A stretch of DNA of 64,000 nt from AP-15 sp963733945 (GTDB lineage Bacteria; Pseudomonadota; Alphaproteobacteria; ATCC43930; CGMCC-115725): the NCBI GenBank assembly GCA_963733945.1, contig CAVTFD010000001.1, forward strand, positions 1-64,000, read 5' to 3'. Shown piece by piece: positions 36,630 through 45,311 of the stretch; the first letter of the stretch is position 1; every line of letters starts with the position of its first letter. The notes beneath the pieces are model-generated. The model saw only the letters and a list, made by a program, of their open reading frames with translations. It had not been told where the DNA came from and searched no databases. The position numbers were made by a program, and so were the translations under genes.

Positions 36630-37622
36630 TTACGCCTTAATGTCGATGACGGTCCGGCCGCGGACCTCGCCCTTCAGGATCTTCTGCGCAAGCCCCGGCA
36701 GCGCGGCGAGCGGCTCGATACGGGTCATCCGTTCCAGGCGGTCGAGCGGCAAATCGCGCGCCAGGCGCCGCCACGCCTCGGCCCGTTCCTCGCGCGGACA
36801 CATGACCGAGTCGATCCCGAGCAGATTGACCCCCCGCAACAGGAACGGGATTACCGTCGCCGGCAAATCGCGGCCACCGGCCAGACCGCAGGCAGCAACG
36901 CTGGCGCGGTATTCGAGCTGGGTCAGGATCGTCGCCAAAGTATTGCCGCCGACCGCGTCGATCGCGCCAGCCCAGCGCTCGCGGTCGAGCGGTCGCGTGG
37001 GCTTGGCGGCTAGTGCGGCGCGCTCGACCAGATCGGCGGCGCCGAGGTCGGCCAGATAATCACGCTGGTCAGGCCGGCCGGTCGCGGCGACGACCCGATG
37101 GCCCAGCGCCGACAGCAGCGCAATCGCCACGCTGCCAACGCCGCCCGCTGCGCCGGTGACCAGAACATCGCCGGCGCCGGGACGCAACCCGTGCCGCTCC
37201 AGTGCCATGACGGCCAGCATCGCGGTGAACCCGGCGGTGCCGATCGCCATCGCCTGGGCCGCGCTCAGACCTTCGGGCCGGCGAACCAGCCAAGAGGCCT
37301 TGACCCGGGCCTTTTCGGCATAGCCGCCCCATTGCACCTCACCGACCCGCCAGCCGGTCAGGATAACCGGGTCGCCGGGTTTGAATTCAGGCGAATCCGA
37401 GCGCTCGACAATGCCGGCAAAATCGACGCCGGGGATGTGCGGATAATTCCGCACCAGCCGGCCGAGGCCCTGCAGCACCATCGCGTCTTTGTAGTTCAGT
37501 GTCGAATATTCGACCGCGACGGTGACTTCGCCCGGCGGCAGTCGTATCTCATCGACCGCCTCCAAACGCTGGACGATTTTTCCGCCGTCTTCGTACAGCA
37601 TCAGCGCCCGGAACGTCGCCAT
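36630..37622 (-). CDS. acuI: AcuI/YhdH-type zinc-free alcohol dehydrogenase (acrylyl-CoA reductase-like), intact
   Basis: A 330-residue medium-chain reductase without zinc ligands. Features: VEYSTLNYKDAMVLQG, PHIPGVDFAGIVERS, NADPH motif GAAGGVGSVAIALL (about 155-168), CGLAGG near the nicotinamide and the GVNLLGIDSV segment. These match the AcuI/YhdH family, whose studied members reduce acrylyl-CoA to propionyl-CoA with NADPH in 3-hydroxypropionate or DMSP metabolism. It is the only complete copy: the 3' end (36630-36970) lies outside the duplicated unit. It sits 56 bases downstream of a thiolase gene on the same strand, suggesting joint acyl-CoA metabolism. Confidence 0.87.
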   Translation of the reverse strand: MATFRALMLYEDGGKIVQRLEAVDEIRLPPGEVTVAVEYSTLNYKDAMVLQGLGRLVRNYPHIPGVDFAGIVERSDSPEFKPGDPVILTGWRVGEVQWGGYAEKARVKASWLVRRPEGLSAAQAMAIGTAGFTAMLAVMALERHGLRPGAGDVLVTGAAGGVGSVAIALLSALGHRVVAATGRPDQRDYLADLGAADLVERAALAAKPTRPLDRERWAGAIDAVGGNTLATILTQLEYRASVAACGLAGGRDLPATVIPFLLRGVNLLGIDSVMCPREERAEAWRRLARDLPLDRLERMTRIEPLAALPGLAQKILKGEVRGRTVIDIKA

Positions 37623-37678
37623 GATGCCCCCTGAACTATAATCGTTGCCGGGCTCGGTCCGGCGCCACAGGCACAGCC

Positions 37679-38848
37679 TCAGGCACGCAGCGGTTCGAGG
37701 ATGCTGACGAAGTTGGCGACCGCGGCACCGCCCATGTTCATGACCCCGGCGAGCGAGGCGCCCGGCACCTGAATGCCGCCGGCAGTCCCGGTCACTTGCA
37801 TCGCCGCCAGCACATGCATCGACACGCCGGTGGCGCCGATCGGATGGCCCTTCGATTTGAGCCCGCCCGAGGGGTTGACCGGCAACCGTCCATCCTTTTC
37901 GGTCCAGCCTTCGAGAATGGCCCGCGCCCCCTCACCCCTCGCCGTCAGACCCATCGCCTCGTATTCGATCAGCTCCGCAATCGTGAAGCAGTCATGCGTC
38001 TCGACAAGACTAAGATCATCGAGCGTCAAGCGAGCGTCAGCGAGCGCCCGCTGCCAGGCGAGCGCCGGCCCCTCGAACGCGATCACGTCGCGCCGGCTCA
38101 TCGGTAGAAAATCGTTGACCTGCTCGGCAGCGCGGAAAATTACCGCCTTCTTCAGGCTCAGCGCTGTCGCCGTATCTGCTAATACCACCGCCGCCGCGCC
38201 ATCCGACACCAGCGAGCAATCGGTGCGCTTAAGCGGGCCGGCGACGATCGGGTTCTTGTCGGAAACCGTGCGGCAGAACTCGTATCCGAGGTCCTTCTGC
38301 ATCTGTGCCAGCGGGTTGGCGACGCCGTTCTTGTGATTTTTCGCAGCGATCCGCGCCAACGCGTCGGACTGGTCGCCGTAGCGCTGGAAATAGCTCTGCG
38401 CGATTTGCCCGAATATCCCGGCAAAGCCGCCCTCGATCGCATCCTCCTCCTTGCGGTAGCTGGCGCCGAGCAGGATGTCGCCGACTTGCGCGCCCGAGAC
38501 CTCGGTCATCTTCTCGACGCCGACGACGAGCGCCAGCCGCGCCTTGCCGGCGGCGATTGCGTTCAGCCCTTGATGGATCGCCGCCGAGCCGGTGGCGCAG
38601 GCGTCCTCGACCCGCGTCGCCGGCTTGAAGCGAAAGCCGGGATCGGCCTGAAACACTAAGGAGGCCGGAAACTCCTGGCGCACAAAACCGCCGTTCATCG
38701 TGCCGAGATAGACCGTGTCGATATCGGCCGCCGCGACCCCGGCATCGGCCAAAGCGGCCTGCGTGACCTCGACGATCAGCTGCTCGATGTCTTTGCCTTC
38801 GTGCTTGCCGAATTTGCTGTGCGCCCAGCCGACGATGCACCCGCTCAT
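37679..38848 (-). CDS. Thiolase (SCP-x-like), copy 1
   Basis: A 389-residue thiolase-superfamily enzyme. The nucleophilic cysteine is C84 in EDACATGSAA and a second active-site residue is H335 in KSKGHPIGATG. The usual C-terminal CxG is replaced by NMGGAAVANF, as in SCP2-thiolase-like acetyl-CoA acetyltransferases. It likely cleaves or forms a 3-oxoacyl-CoA. The ATG follows TTTAGGAGGGTGCGGTC. It diverges from pyrC and is followed by acuI. The protein is identical to copy 2 by direct reading although the DNA carries synonymous differences. Confidence 0.9.
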   Translation of the reverse strand: MSGCIVGWAHSKFGKHEGKDIEQLIVEVTQAALADAGVAAADIDTVYLGTMNGGFVRQEFPASLVFQADPGFRFKPATRVEDACATGSAAIHQGLNAIAAGKARLALVVGVEKMTEVSGAQVGDILLGASYRKEEDAIEGGFAGIFGQIAQSYFQRYGDQSDALARIAAKNHKNGVANPLAQMQKDLGYEFCRTVSDKNPIVAGPLKRTDCSLVSDGAAAVVLADTATALSLKKAVIFRAAEQVNDFLPMSRRDVIAFEGPALAWQRALADARLTLDDLSLVETHDCFTIAELIEYEAMGLTARGEGARAILEGWTEKDGRLPVNPSGGLKSKGHPIGATGVSMHVLAAMQVTGTAGGIQVPGASLAGVMNMGGAAVANFVSILEPLRA

Positions 38849-38952
38849 GACCGCACCCTCCTAAAGTGCCAACCGCGTACCGCGGCGGGCCGCAATGGCA
38901 CGCCCGCCCCCCACGGTTCTATGCTGATATGGGAAAAGAAATGGCGGAGAGA

Positions 38953-39987
38953 ATGGATACGATCGCACTGCGCCGGCCTGACGATTGGCATGTCCACCTG
39001 CGGGACGGCACGATTCTGGAAAAGGTGCTGCCCTACACCGCGCGCCAATTCGCTCGCGCAATCGTAATGCCGAATTTGGTTCCTCCGGTGAAGGACATAG
39101 GTGCGGCGCAGGCCTACCGCGCGCGAATTTTGGCAGTCCTCCCCGCAGGCATCGCGTTCACCCCGCTGATGACCTGCTATCTGACCGACTCGACCAATCC
39201 GGACGAGGTAGCGCGTGGCTATGAGGAAGGCGTCTTTGCTGCGGTTAAGCTCTACCCGGCGCATGCAACCACCAATTCCGCTTTTGGCGTCACCAGCATG
39301 GACCTTGTCCTGCCGGTGCTCGAACGCATGGCTGGGTTCGGGATGCCGCTGCTGGTCCATGGCGAGGTCACCGACCCGCAAATCGATGTGTTTGACCGCG
39401 AGGCGGTGTTCATCGACCGGGTGCTCGACCCATTGCGCCGCCAACTCCCCGAATTGCGCATCGTGCTCGAGCACATCACCACCGAGGAAGCGGTACGATA
39501 TGTCGACGCATCAGGCCCGAATTTGGCGGCGACGATTACTGCGCATCATCTGGTGATCAACCGCAACGCGCTCTTTGCCGGCGGCATCCGCCCGCATCTC
39601 TTTTGTCTGCCGATCGCCAAGCGCGAGAAGCATCGCCTCGCTTTGCGCCGGGCCGCGGTGTCCGGCGATCCGCACTTTTTCCTCGGCACCGACAGCGCCC
39701 CGCATGCGGCCCCGACCAAGGAGACGGCGTGCGGCTGCGCCGGAATTTTCACCGCCCCCTGCGCGCTCGAAATCTACGCCGAGGTGTTCGAAGAAGAAGG
39801 CGCTCTCGACCGGCTCGAAACCTTCGCCTCAATGAACGGCCCGAAATTTTACCGGCTGCCGCCCAACGAAATCCGGGTGACGCTCAAGCGCGAGCTACTT
39901 CCGGTTCCGGAACGCATTGGCGCGGGCGAGAGTGCGATCGTCCCATTCCGCAGCGGTGAAACCTTGCGCTGGCGCCTCGCGGCCTGA
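38953..39987 (+). CDS. pyrC: Dihydroorotase, copy 1
   Basis: A type II (E. coli-like) dihydroorotase of 344 residues from ATG 38953; ATGs at 38941 and 38929 are also in frame, but only the last has GGCGGAGAGA just before it. Zinc ligands: HVH in DDWHVHLRDG, carboxylated lysine in AAVKLYPAHATTNS, VHGEVTD, LEHITT and the Asp in GTDSAPHA. It cyclises carbamoyl-aspartate to dihydroorotate in pyrimidine synthesis. It is complete, and differs from copy 2 at about 13 residues, none of them a metal ligand. Confidence 0.93.
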   Translation: MDTIALRRPDDWHVHLRDGTILEKVLPYTARQFARAIVMPNLVPPVKDIGAAQAYRARILAVLPAGIAFTPLMTCYLTDSTNPDEVARGYEEGVFAAVKLYPAHATTNSAFGVTSMDLVLPVLERMAGFGMPLLVHGEVTDPQIDVFDREAVFIDRVLDPLRRQLPELRIVLEHITTEEAVRYVDASGPNLAATITAHHLVINRNALFAGGIRPHLFCLPIAKREKHRLALRRAAVSGDPHFFLGTDSAPHAAPTKETACGCAGIFTAPCALEIYAEVFEEEGALDRLETFASMNGPKFYRLPPNEIRVTLKRELLPVPERIGAGESAIVPFRSGETLRWRLAA

Positions 39988-40052
39988 GCTCCGCGCTGGC
40001 ATATCGCAGCCTTACCCCACCCGGGTGCGCGGGCTTGATCAGGCTCGCCGCG

Positions 40053-40074
40053 TGTCCGACACTGGTCTCGGACA
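40053..40074. terminator. Hairpin between pyrC and the hpaB fragment, copy 1
   Basis: TGTCCGA-CACTGGTC-TCGGACA is a perfect 7-bp stem with an 8-base loop, about 65 bases after pyrC. It lacks a T-run. The equivalent hairpin in unit 2 is at 43674-43695. It could end pyrC transcripts or lie in the hpaB leader. Confidence 0.4.
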
Positions 40075-40150
40075 GGCGCAACAAAGACATGGGTTTCCCC
40101 GGACAACCTCTGGCTGCGGTCAGCCGGATTGGGCGATGCAGGAGCAGCGG

Positions 40151-40591
40151 ATGAGGACAGGGGCGGATTACCGGCAGGCGTTGCGCGACGGGCGCCGGGT
40201 CTGGGTCATGGGCGAAGGCATGATCGACGATGTGACCACCCACCCCGCGACCCGCGCGGTGGTCGACGAATATGTCGGCTGGTATGATCTGCTGCGCGAC
40301 CCGGCCTGGCAGGAGATCGCGCTGCGGCCATCCAACCGCACGCCCTGGGCCTATGTCGCGCCGAAAAGCGGCGACGACCTCTGCGGCATGGGGCGGTTCT
40401 TCGCAGCGACGACATTCCTCTCCGCCGGCAACATCACCCATACTCCCTGCTATGGTCATATGATCGCGCTCGGCGTTCTCGCCTCGGCGCAGGAGCGCGC
40501 CGTCTCGTCGGAGCAGATTGCCAATGCCGCCCGTTATCGCGCGATGATCGCGGAAACCGGGCGTTTTTTGACGTTCTGCGGCGGCGCGCCG
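40151..40591 (+). pseudogene. HpaB-type hydroxylase, 5' fragment truncated by the duplication junction
   Basis: Codons 1-147 of a 4-hydroxyphenylacetate 3-hydroxylase family gene (MRTGADYRQALRDGRRVW onwards), starting after GGAG. At the junction the frame enters antisense acuI sequence and stays open by chance until 40780, giving a 209-residue chimera. The FAD-binding central part and C-terminal domain are missing, so it cannot be a functional hydroxylase. The full-length homologue starts at 43772. Confidence 0.85.
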
Positions 40592-41243
40592 CCCAACGCT
40601 CGCGGTCGAGCGGTCGCGTCGGCTTGGCGGCTAGTGCGGCGCGCTCGATCAGATCGGCGGCGCCGAGGTCCGTCAGATAATCACGCTGGTCGGGCCGGCC
40701 GGTCGCGGCAACGACCCGATGGCCCAGCGCCGACAGCAGCGCAATCGCCACGCTGCCAACGCCGCCCGCTGCACCGGTGACCAGAACATCGCCGGCGCCG
40801 GGACGCAACCCGTGCCGCTCCAGTGCCATGACCGCCAGCATCGCGGTGAACCCGGCGGTGCCGATCGCCATCGCCTGGGCCGCGCTCAGACCTTCGGGCC
40901 GGTGAACCAGCCAAGAGGCCTTGACCCGGGCCTTTTCGGCATAGCCGCCCCATTGCGTTTCGCCGACCCGCCAGCCGGTCAGGATGACCGGGTCGCCGGG
41001 TTTGAATTCAGGCGAATCCGAACGCTCGACAATGCCGGCAAAATCGACGCCGGGGATGTGCGGATAATTCCGCACCAGCCGGCCGAGGCCCTGCAGCACC
41101 ATCGCGTCCTTGTAGTTCAGTGTCGAATATTCGACCGCGACGGTGACTTCGCCCGGCGGCAGCCGTGTCTCGTCGACCGCCTCGAGGCGCGGGACGATTT
41201 TTCCGCCGTCTTCGTGCAGCACCAGCGCCCGGAACGTCGCCAT
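40592..41243 (-). pseudogene. acuI copy 2, 3'-truncated
   Basis: The first 217 codons of an acuI duplicate, including the NADPH motif GAAGGVGSVAIALL, up to LDRERWA. At the junction the frame runs into antisense hpaB and ends at 40434 after a basic, unrelated tail. The C-terminal catalytic-domain closing strands are missing. It is likely non-functional. A few substitutions (for example LMLYEDGG to LVLHEDGG) separate it from the intact copy. Confidence 0.88.
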
Positions 41244-41299
41244 GATGCCCCCTGAACTATAATCGTTGCCGGGCTCGGTCCGGCGCCACAGGCAATGCC

Positions 41300-42469
41300 T
41301 CAAGCGCGCAGCGGTTCGAGGATGCTGACGAAATTGGCGACCGCAGCACCGCCCATGTTCATGACCCCGGCGAGCGAGGCGCCCGGCACCTGAATGCCGC
41401 CGGCAGTCCCGGTCACTTGCATCGCCGCCAGCACATGCATCGACACGCCGGTGGCGCCGATCGGATGGCCCTTCGATTTGAGCCCGCCCGAGGGGTTGAC
41501 CGGCAACCGTCCATCCTTTTCGGTCCAGCCTTCGAGGATGGCCCGCGCCCCCTCGCCTCTCGCCGTCAGACCCATCGCCTCGTATTCGATCAGCTCGGCG
41601 ATCGTGAAGCAGTCATGCGTCTCGACAAGACTAAGATCATCGAGCGTCAAGCGAGCGTCAGCGAGCGCCCGCTGCCAGGCGAGCGCCGGCCCCTCGAACG
41701 CGATCACGTCGCGCCGGCTCATCGGCAGAAAATCGTTGACCTGCTCGGCGGCGCGGAAAATCACCGCCTTCTTCAGGCTCAGCGCTGTCGCCGTGTCGGC
41801 CAGCACCACCGCCGCCGCGCCATCGGAGACCAGCGAGCAATCGGTGCGCTTAAGCGGGCCGGCGACGATCGGGTTCTTGTCGGAAACCGTGCGGCAGAAC
41901 TCGTATCCGAGGTCCTTCTGCATCTGCGCCAGCGGGTTGGCGACGCCGTTCTTGTGATTTTTCGCGGCGATCCGCGCCAACGCGTCGGACTGGTCGCCAT
42001 AGCGCTGGAAATAGCTCTGCGCGATCTGCCCGAAGATCCCGGCAAAGCCGCCCTCGATCGCATCCTCCTCCTTGCGGTAGCTGGCGCCGAGCAGGATGTC
42101 GCCGACTTGCGCGCCCGAGACCTCGGTCATCTTCTCGACGCCGACGACGAGCGCCAGCCGCGCCTTGCCGGCGGCGATCGCGTTCAGCCCTTGATGGATC
42201 GCCGCCGAGCCGGTGGCGCAGGCGTCCTCGACCCGCGTCGCCGGCTTGAAGCGAAAGCCGGGATCGGCCTGGAACACGAGCGAGGCCGGAAACTCCTGGC
42301 GGACAAAGCCGCCGTTCATCGTGCCGAGATAGACCGTGTCGATATCGGCCGCCGCGACCCCGGCATCGGCCAAAGCGGCCTGCGTGACCTCGACGATCAG
42401 CTGCTCGATGTCTTTGCCTTCGTGCTTGCCGAATTTGCTGTGCGCCCAGCCGACGATGCACCCGCTCAT
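41300..42469 (-). CDS. Thiolase (SCP-x-like), copy 2
   Basis: The 389-residue duplicate of the thiolase at 37679. C84 and H335 are kept and I see no amino-acid difference, although several third-position changes exist (for example in the codons around 41540-41600 and 41740-41830). This means the protein has been under purifying selection, or conversion, since duplication. It is followed by the truncated acuI', so this copy's transcript lacks a functional reductase. Confidence 0.9.
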   Translation of the reverse strand: MSGCIVGWAHSKFGKHEGKDIEQLIVEVTQAALADAGVAAADIDTVYLGTMNGGFVRQEFPASLVFQADPGFRFKPATRVEDACATGSAAIHQGLNAIAAGKARLALVVGVEKMTEVSGAQVGDILLGASYRKEEDAIEGGFAGIFGQIAQSYFQRYGDQSDALARIAAKNHKNGVANPLAQMQKDLGYEFCRTVSDKNPIVAGPLKRTDCSLVSDGAAAVVLADTATALSLKKAVIFRAAEQVNDFLPMSRRDVIAFEGPALAWQRALADARLTLDDLSLVETHDCFTIAELIEYEAMGLTARGEGARAILEGWTEKDGRLPVNPSGGLKSKGHPIGATGVSMHVLAAMQVTGTAGGIQVPGASLAGVMNMGGAAVANFVSILEPLRA

Positions 42470-42573
42470 GACCGCGCCCTCCTAAAGTGCCGACCGCGTA
42501 CCGCGGCGGGCCGCCATGGCACGCCCGCCCCCCACGGTTCTATGCTGATATGGGAAAAGAAATGGCGGAGAGA

Positions 42574-43608
42574 ATGGATACGATCGCACTGCGCCGGCCC
42601 GACGATTGGCATGTCCATCTGCGGGACGGCACGATGCTGGAAAAGGTGCTGCCCTACACCGCGCGCCAATTCGCTCGCGCAATCGTGATGCCGAATTTGG
42701 TTCCTCCGGTGACGGACATAGCTGCGGCGCAGGCCTACCGCGCGCGAATTTTGGCAGTCCTCCCCGCAGGCATCGCGTTCACCCCGCTGATGACCTGCTA
42801 TCTGACCGACACGACCAATCCGGACGAGGTAACGCGCGGCTATGAGGAAGGCGTCTTCGCCGCGGTTAAGCTCTACCCGGCGCATGCAACCACCAATTCC
42901 GCTTTTGGCGTCACCAGCATGGACCTTGTCCTGCCGGTGCTCGAACGCATGGCTGGGTTCGGGATGCCGCTGCTGGTCCATGGCGAGGTCACCGACCCGC
43001 AAATCGATGTGTTTGACCGCGAGGCGGTGTTCATCGACCGGGTGCTCGACCCATTGCGCCGCCGGCTCCCCGAATTGCGCATCGTGCTCGAGCACATCAC
43101 CACCGAGGAAGCGGCACGATATGTCGCCGCATCAGGCCCGAATTTGGCGGCGACGATTACTGCGCATCATCTGGTGATCAACCGCAACGCGCTCTTCGCC
43201 GGCGGCATCCGCCCGCATCTCTATTGTCTGCCGATCGCCAAGCGCGAGAAGCATCGCCTGGCCTTGCGCCGGGCCGCGGTCTCCGGCGATCCGCACTTTT
43301 TCCTCGGCACCGACAGCGCCCCGCATGCGGCCCCGACCAAGGAGACGGCCTGCGGCTGCGCCGGAATCTTCACCGCCCCCTGCGCGCTCGAAATCTATGC
43401 CGAGGTGTTCGAAGAAGAAGGCGCCCTCGACCGGCTCGAAACCTTCGCCTCAATGAACGGCCCGCAATTTTACCGGCTGCCGCCCAACGAAATCCGGGTG
43501 ACGCTCAGGCGCGAGCCATTTCCGGTTCCGGAACGCATTGGCGCGGGCGAGAGTGCGATCGTCCCGTTCCGCAGCGGTGAAACCTTGCGCTGGCGCCTCG
43601 CGGCCTGA
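42574..43608 (+). CDS. pyrC: Dihydroorotase, copy 2
   Basis: The 344-residue duplicate of PyrC. All zinc and substrate residues (HVH, AAVKLYPAH, VHGE, LEHITT, GTDSAPHA) are kept. About 13 substitutions relative to copy 1 include VKDIGAA to VTDIAAA, STNPDEVA to TTNPDEVT, YVDASG to YVAASG and LKRELLP to LRREPFP. Both copies should be active. Why a pyrimidine gene is kept in duplicate while its neighbours decay is unclear. Confidence 0.92.
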   Translation: MDTIALRRPDDWHVHLRDGTMLEKVLPYTARQFARAIVMPNLVPPVTDIAAAQAYRARILAVLPAGIAFTPLMTCYLTDTTNPDEVTRGYEEGVFAAVKLYPAHATTNSAFGVTSMDLVLPVLERMAGFGMPLLVHGEVTDPQIDVFDREAVFIDRVLDPLRRRLPELRIVLEHITTEEAARYVAASGPNLAATITAHHLVINRNALFAGGIRPHLYCLPIAKREKHRLALRRAAVSGDPHFFLGTDSAPHAAPTKETACGCAGIFTAPCALEIYAEVFEEEGALDRLETFASMNGPQFYRLPPNEIRVTLRREPFPVPERIGAGESAIVPFRSGETLRWRLAA

Positions 43609-43771
43609 GCTCCGCGCTGGCATATCGCAGCCTTACTCCACCCGGGTGCGCGGGCTTGATCAGGCTCGCCGCGTGTCCGACACTGGTCTCGGACAGGCGC
43701 AACAAAGACATGGGTTTCCCCGGACAACCTCTGGCTGCGGTCAGCCGGATTGGGCGATGCAGGAGCAGCGG

Positions 43772-45251
43772 ATGAGGACAGGGGCGGATTACCGGCAGGC
43801 GTTGCGCGACGGGCGCCGGGTCTGGGTCATGGGCGAAGGCATGATCGACGACGTGACCACCCACCCCGCGACCCGCGCGATGGTCGACGAATATGTCGCC
43901 TGGTATGATCTGCTGCGCGACCCGGCCTGGCAGGAGATCGCGCTGCGGCCATCCGACCGCACGCCCTGGGCCTATGTCGCGCCGAAAAGCGGCGACGACC
44001 TCTGCGGCATGGGGCGGTTCTTCGCAGCGACGACATTCCTCTCCGCCGGCAACATCACCCATACTCCCTGCTATGGTCATATGATCGCGCTCGGCGTTCT
44101 CGCCTCGGCGCAGGAGCGCGCCGTCTCGTCGGAGCAGATCGCCAATGCCGCCCGTTATCGCGCGATGATCGCGGAAACCGGGCGTTTTTTGACGTTCTGC
44201 GGCGGCGCGCCGACGATCGGCTACCGGATGCGCGAAAATCCCGCCGACCGAGTGGCATTGAAGATCGTGCGCGAGACCGACGCCGGAATTGTCATCACGG
44301 GCAAGATCGGCATGCATACCAGCCCGGCCTATGCCGAGGACGTCTATATAGGCAGCGTCTCGGGTTTGAAAATCGGCGAGCATTTCGCGACGTTTATCGT
44401 GCCGGTCGCCGCATCCGGCGTCACCACGCTCTGCCGCAAGATCGCTGTGCGCGACTTCGAATCCGTTCGTGGCGCCGTTGAGCAGCCGCTTTGACGAACT
44501 CGATGGCCAGATGTGGCTCGACGACGTGTTCATCCCGTGGGAGCAAATCTTTTTATTGGGCCAGTCCCCCGAGCCCGTCGTCCGCTGGCTGATCTGGCAC
44601 CATGTTTATGGGTGGCTGTCCAAGGCCGAGTTCACCCTCGGCCTAGCGCTGGCCTTGAGCCACGCAATGGGGCTGGCCCAGCACGATCAGACGATCAACT
44701 ACCTGATCGACCTCATCGTCGAGGTGCAGACCGTGCGCAGCTGCCTCACCGCCTGCGAGCGCGACCCGCGGTTCACGCCCGACGGCTGGTGCGTCCCCAA
44801 CCATGCTCACCTGGCGGCCGGCGGTCTCGCGATACTGCGTGCTCGCCCACGCATGGCGGAGATTCTGCGCATCGTGCCTGGCTCGTCCCTTGTCGTAACG
44901 CCTTCGGACAGCGATCTCGCTGACCCCGAGGTCGCGGAGGGGCTCGCTGAATCCTTTGGCGGCGGCGGCTATACCGCATTGCAGCGCGCGGCCCTGTTGC
45001 AGATGGCCTGGGACCACGTCTCCTCGGCGCTCGACGGCCGCGAATCCGCCTTCGAACTGCATGCCAGTGGCGGCGTTCCGGCCTGGCGCGGCCGGCTGCG
45101 CCACCATTTCGAGAGCTACAACGACCTCGCCAATCGCGTGGCCAGCTCGCTCGGCATTGCGATGCCCAAGATCGACCTCGAACATATCCGCGAGGTCCCT
45201 TGGGCGCCCCGCCGCCCGGTCACGCCGCCGCTGCCGGGCGACAAAGTTTAG
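43772..45251 (+). pseudogene. HpaB-type 4-hydroxyphenylacetate 3-hydroxylase homologue with one frameshift
   Basis: The full-length FADH2-dependent hydroxylase large component (about 492 residues, normal for the family) is recovered if one extra base near 44459 (cttcgaatccg) is skipped: the frame then reads VRDF-NPFVAPLSSRFDELDG, matching the conserved HpaB segment. Without this, the first frame stops at 44494 and the second (44469-45251) carries the C-terminal helical domain (WLDDVFIPWEQIF, GGGYTALQR). Substrates of this family range from phenols to chlorophenols. No reductase (HpaC) is adjacent. Confidence 0.8.
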
Positions 45252-45311
45252 TCTATGTTTGCGATGCGACGGGCGGCGATCGAGGCCGATAGCACAAGGG
45301 GGTCCGGAATC

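Larger units (their letters stand above)
36971..40591. repeat. Tandem duplication, unit 1 (3,621 bp)
   Basis: First copy of a direct tandem repeat whose period is exactly 3,621 bases. It runs from inside acuI through the thiolase and pyrC genes to codon 147 of the hpaB-type gene. At 40591/40592 the sequence jumps from the hpaB frame (gcggcggcgcgccg) into acuI antisense (cccaacgctcgcggtcg). Four differences were counted by eye in 180 aligned bases (38881-39060 against 42502-42681), so the copies are similar but not identical. Confidence 0.93.
40592..44212. repeat. Tandem duplication, unit 2 (3,621 bp)
   Basis: Second copy, abutting unit 1 with no spacer. Gene positions are shifted by exactly 3,621 (thiolase 37679/41300, pyrC 39987/43608, hpaB start 40151/43772). 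After 44212 the hpaB gene continues into unique sequence, so unit 2 carries the original right boundary and unit 1 the original left boundary. Confidence 0.93.

Noticed and set aside
39988..40150. Possible riboswitch before the hpaB gene (GC-rich structured leader)
   Set aside because: It has one 7-bp hairpin but no match I can make to TPP, SAM-II, ZTP, THF or cobalamin consensus cores. Left as a hairpin only.
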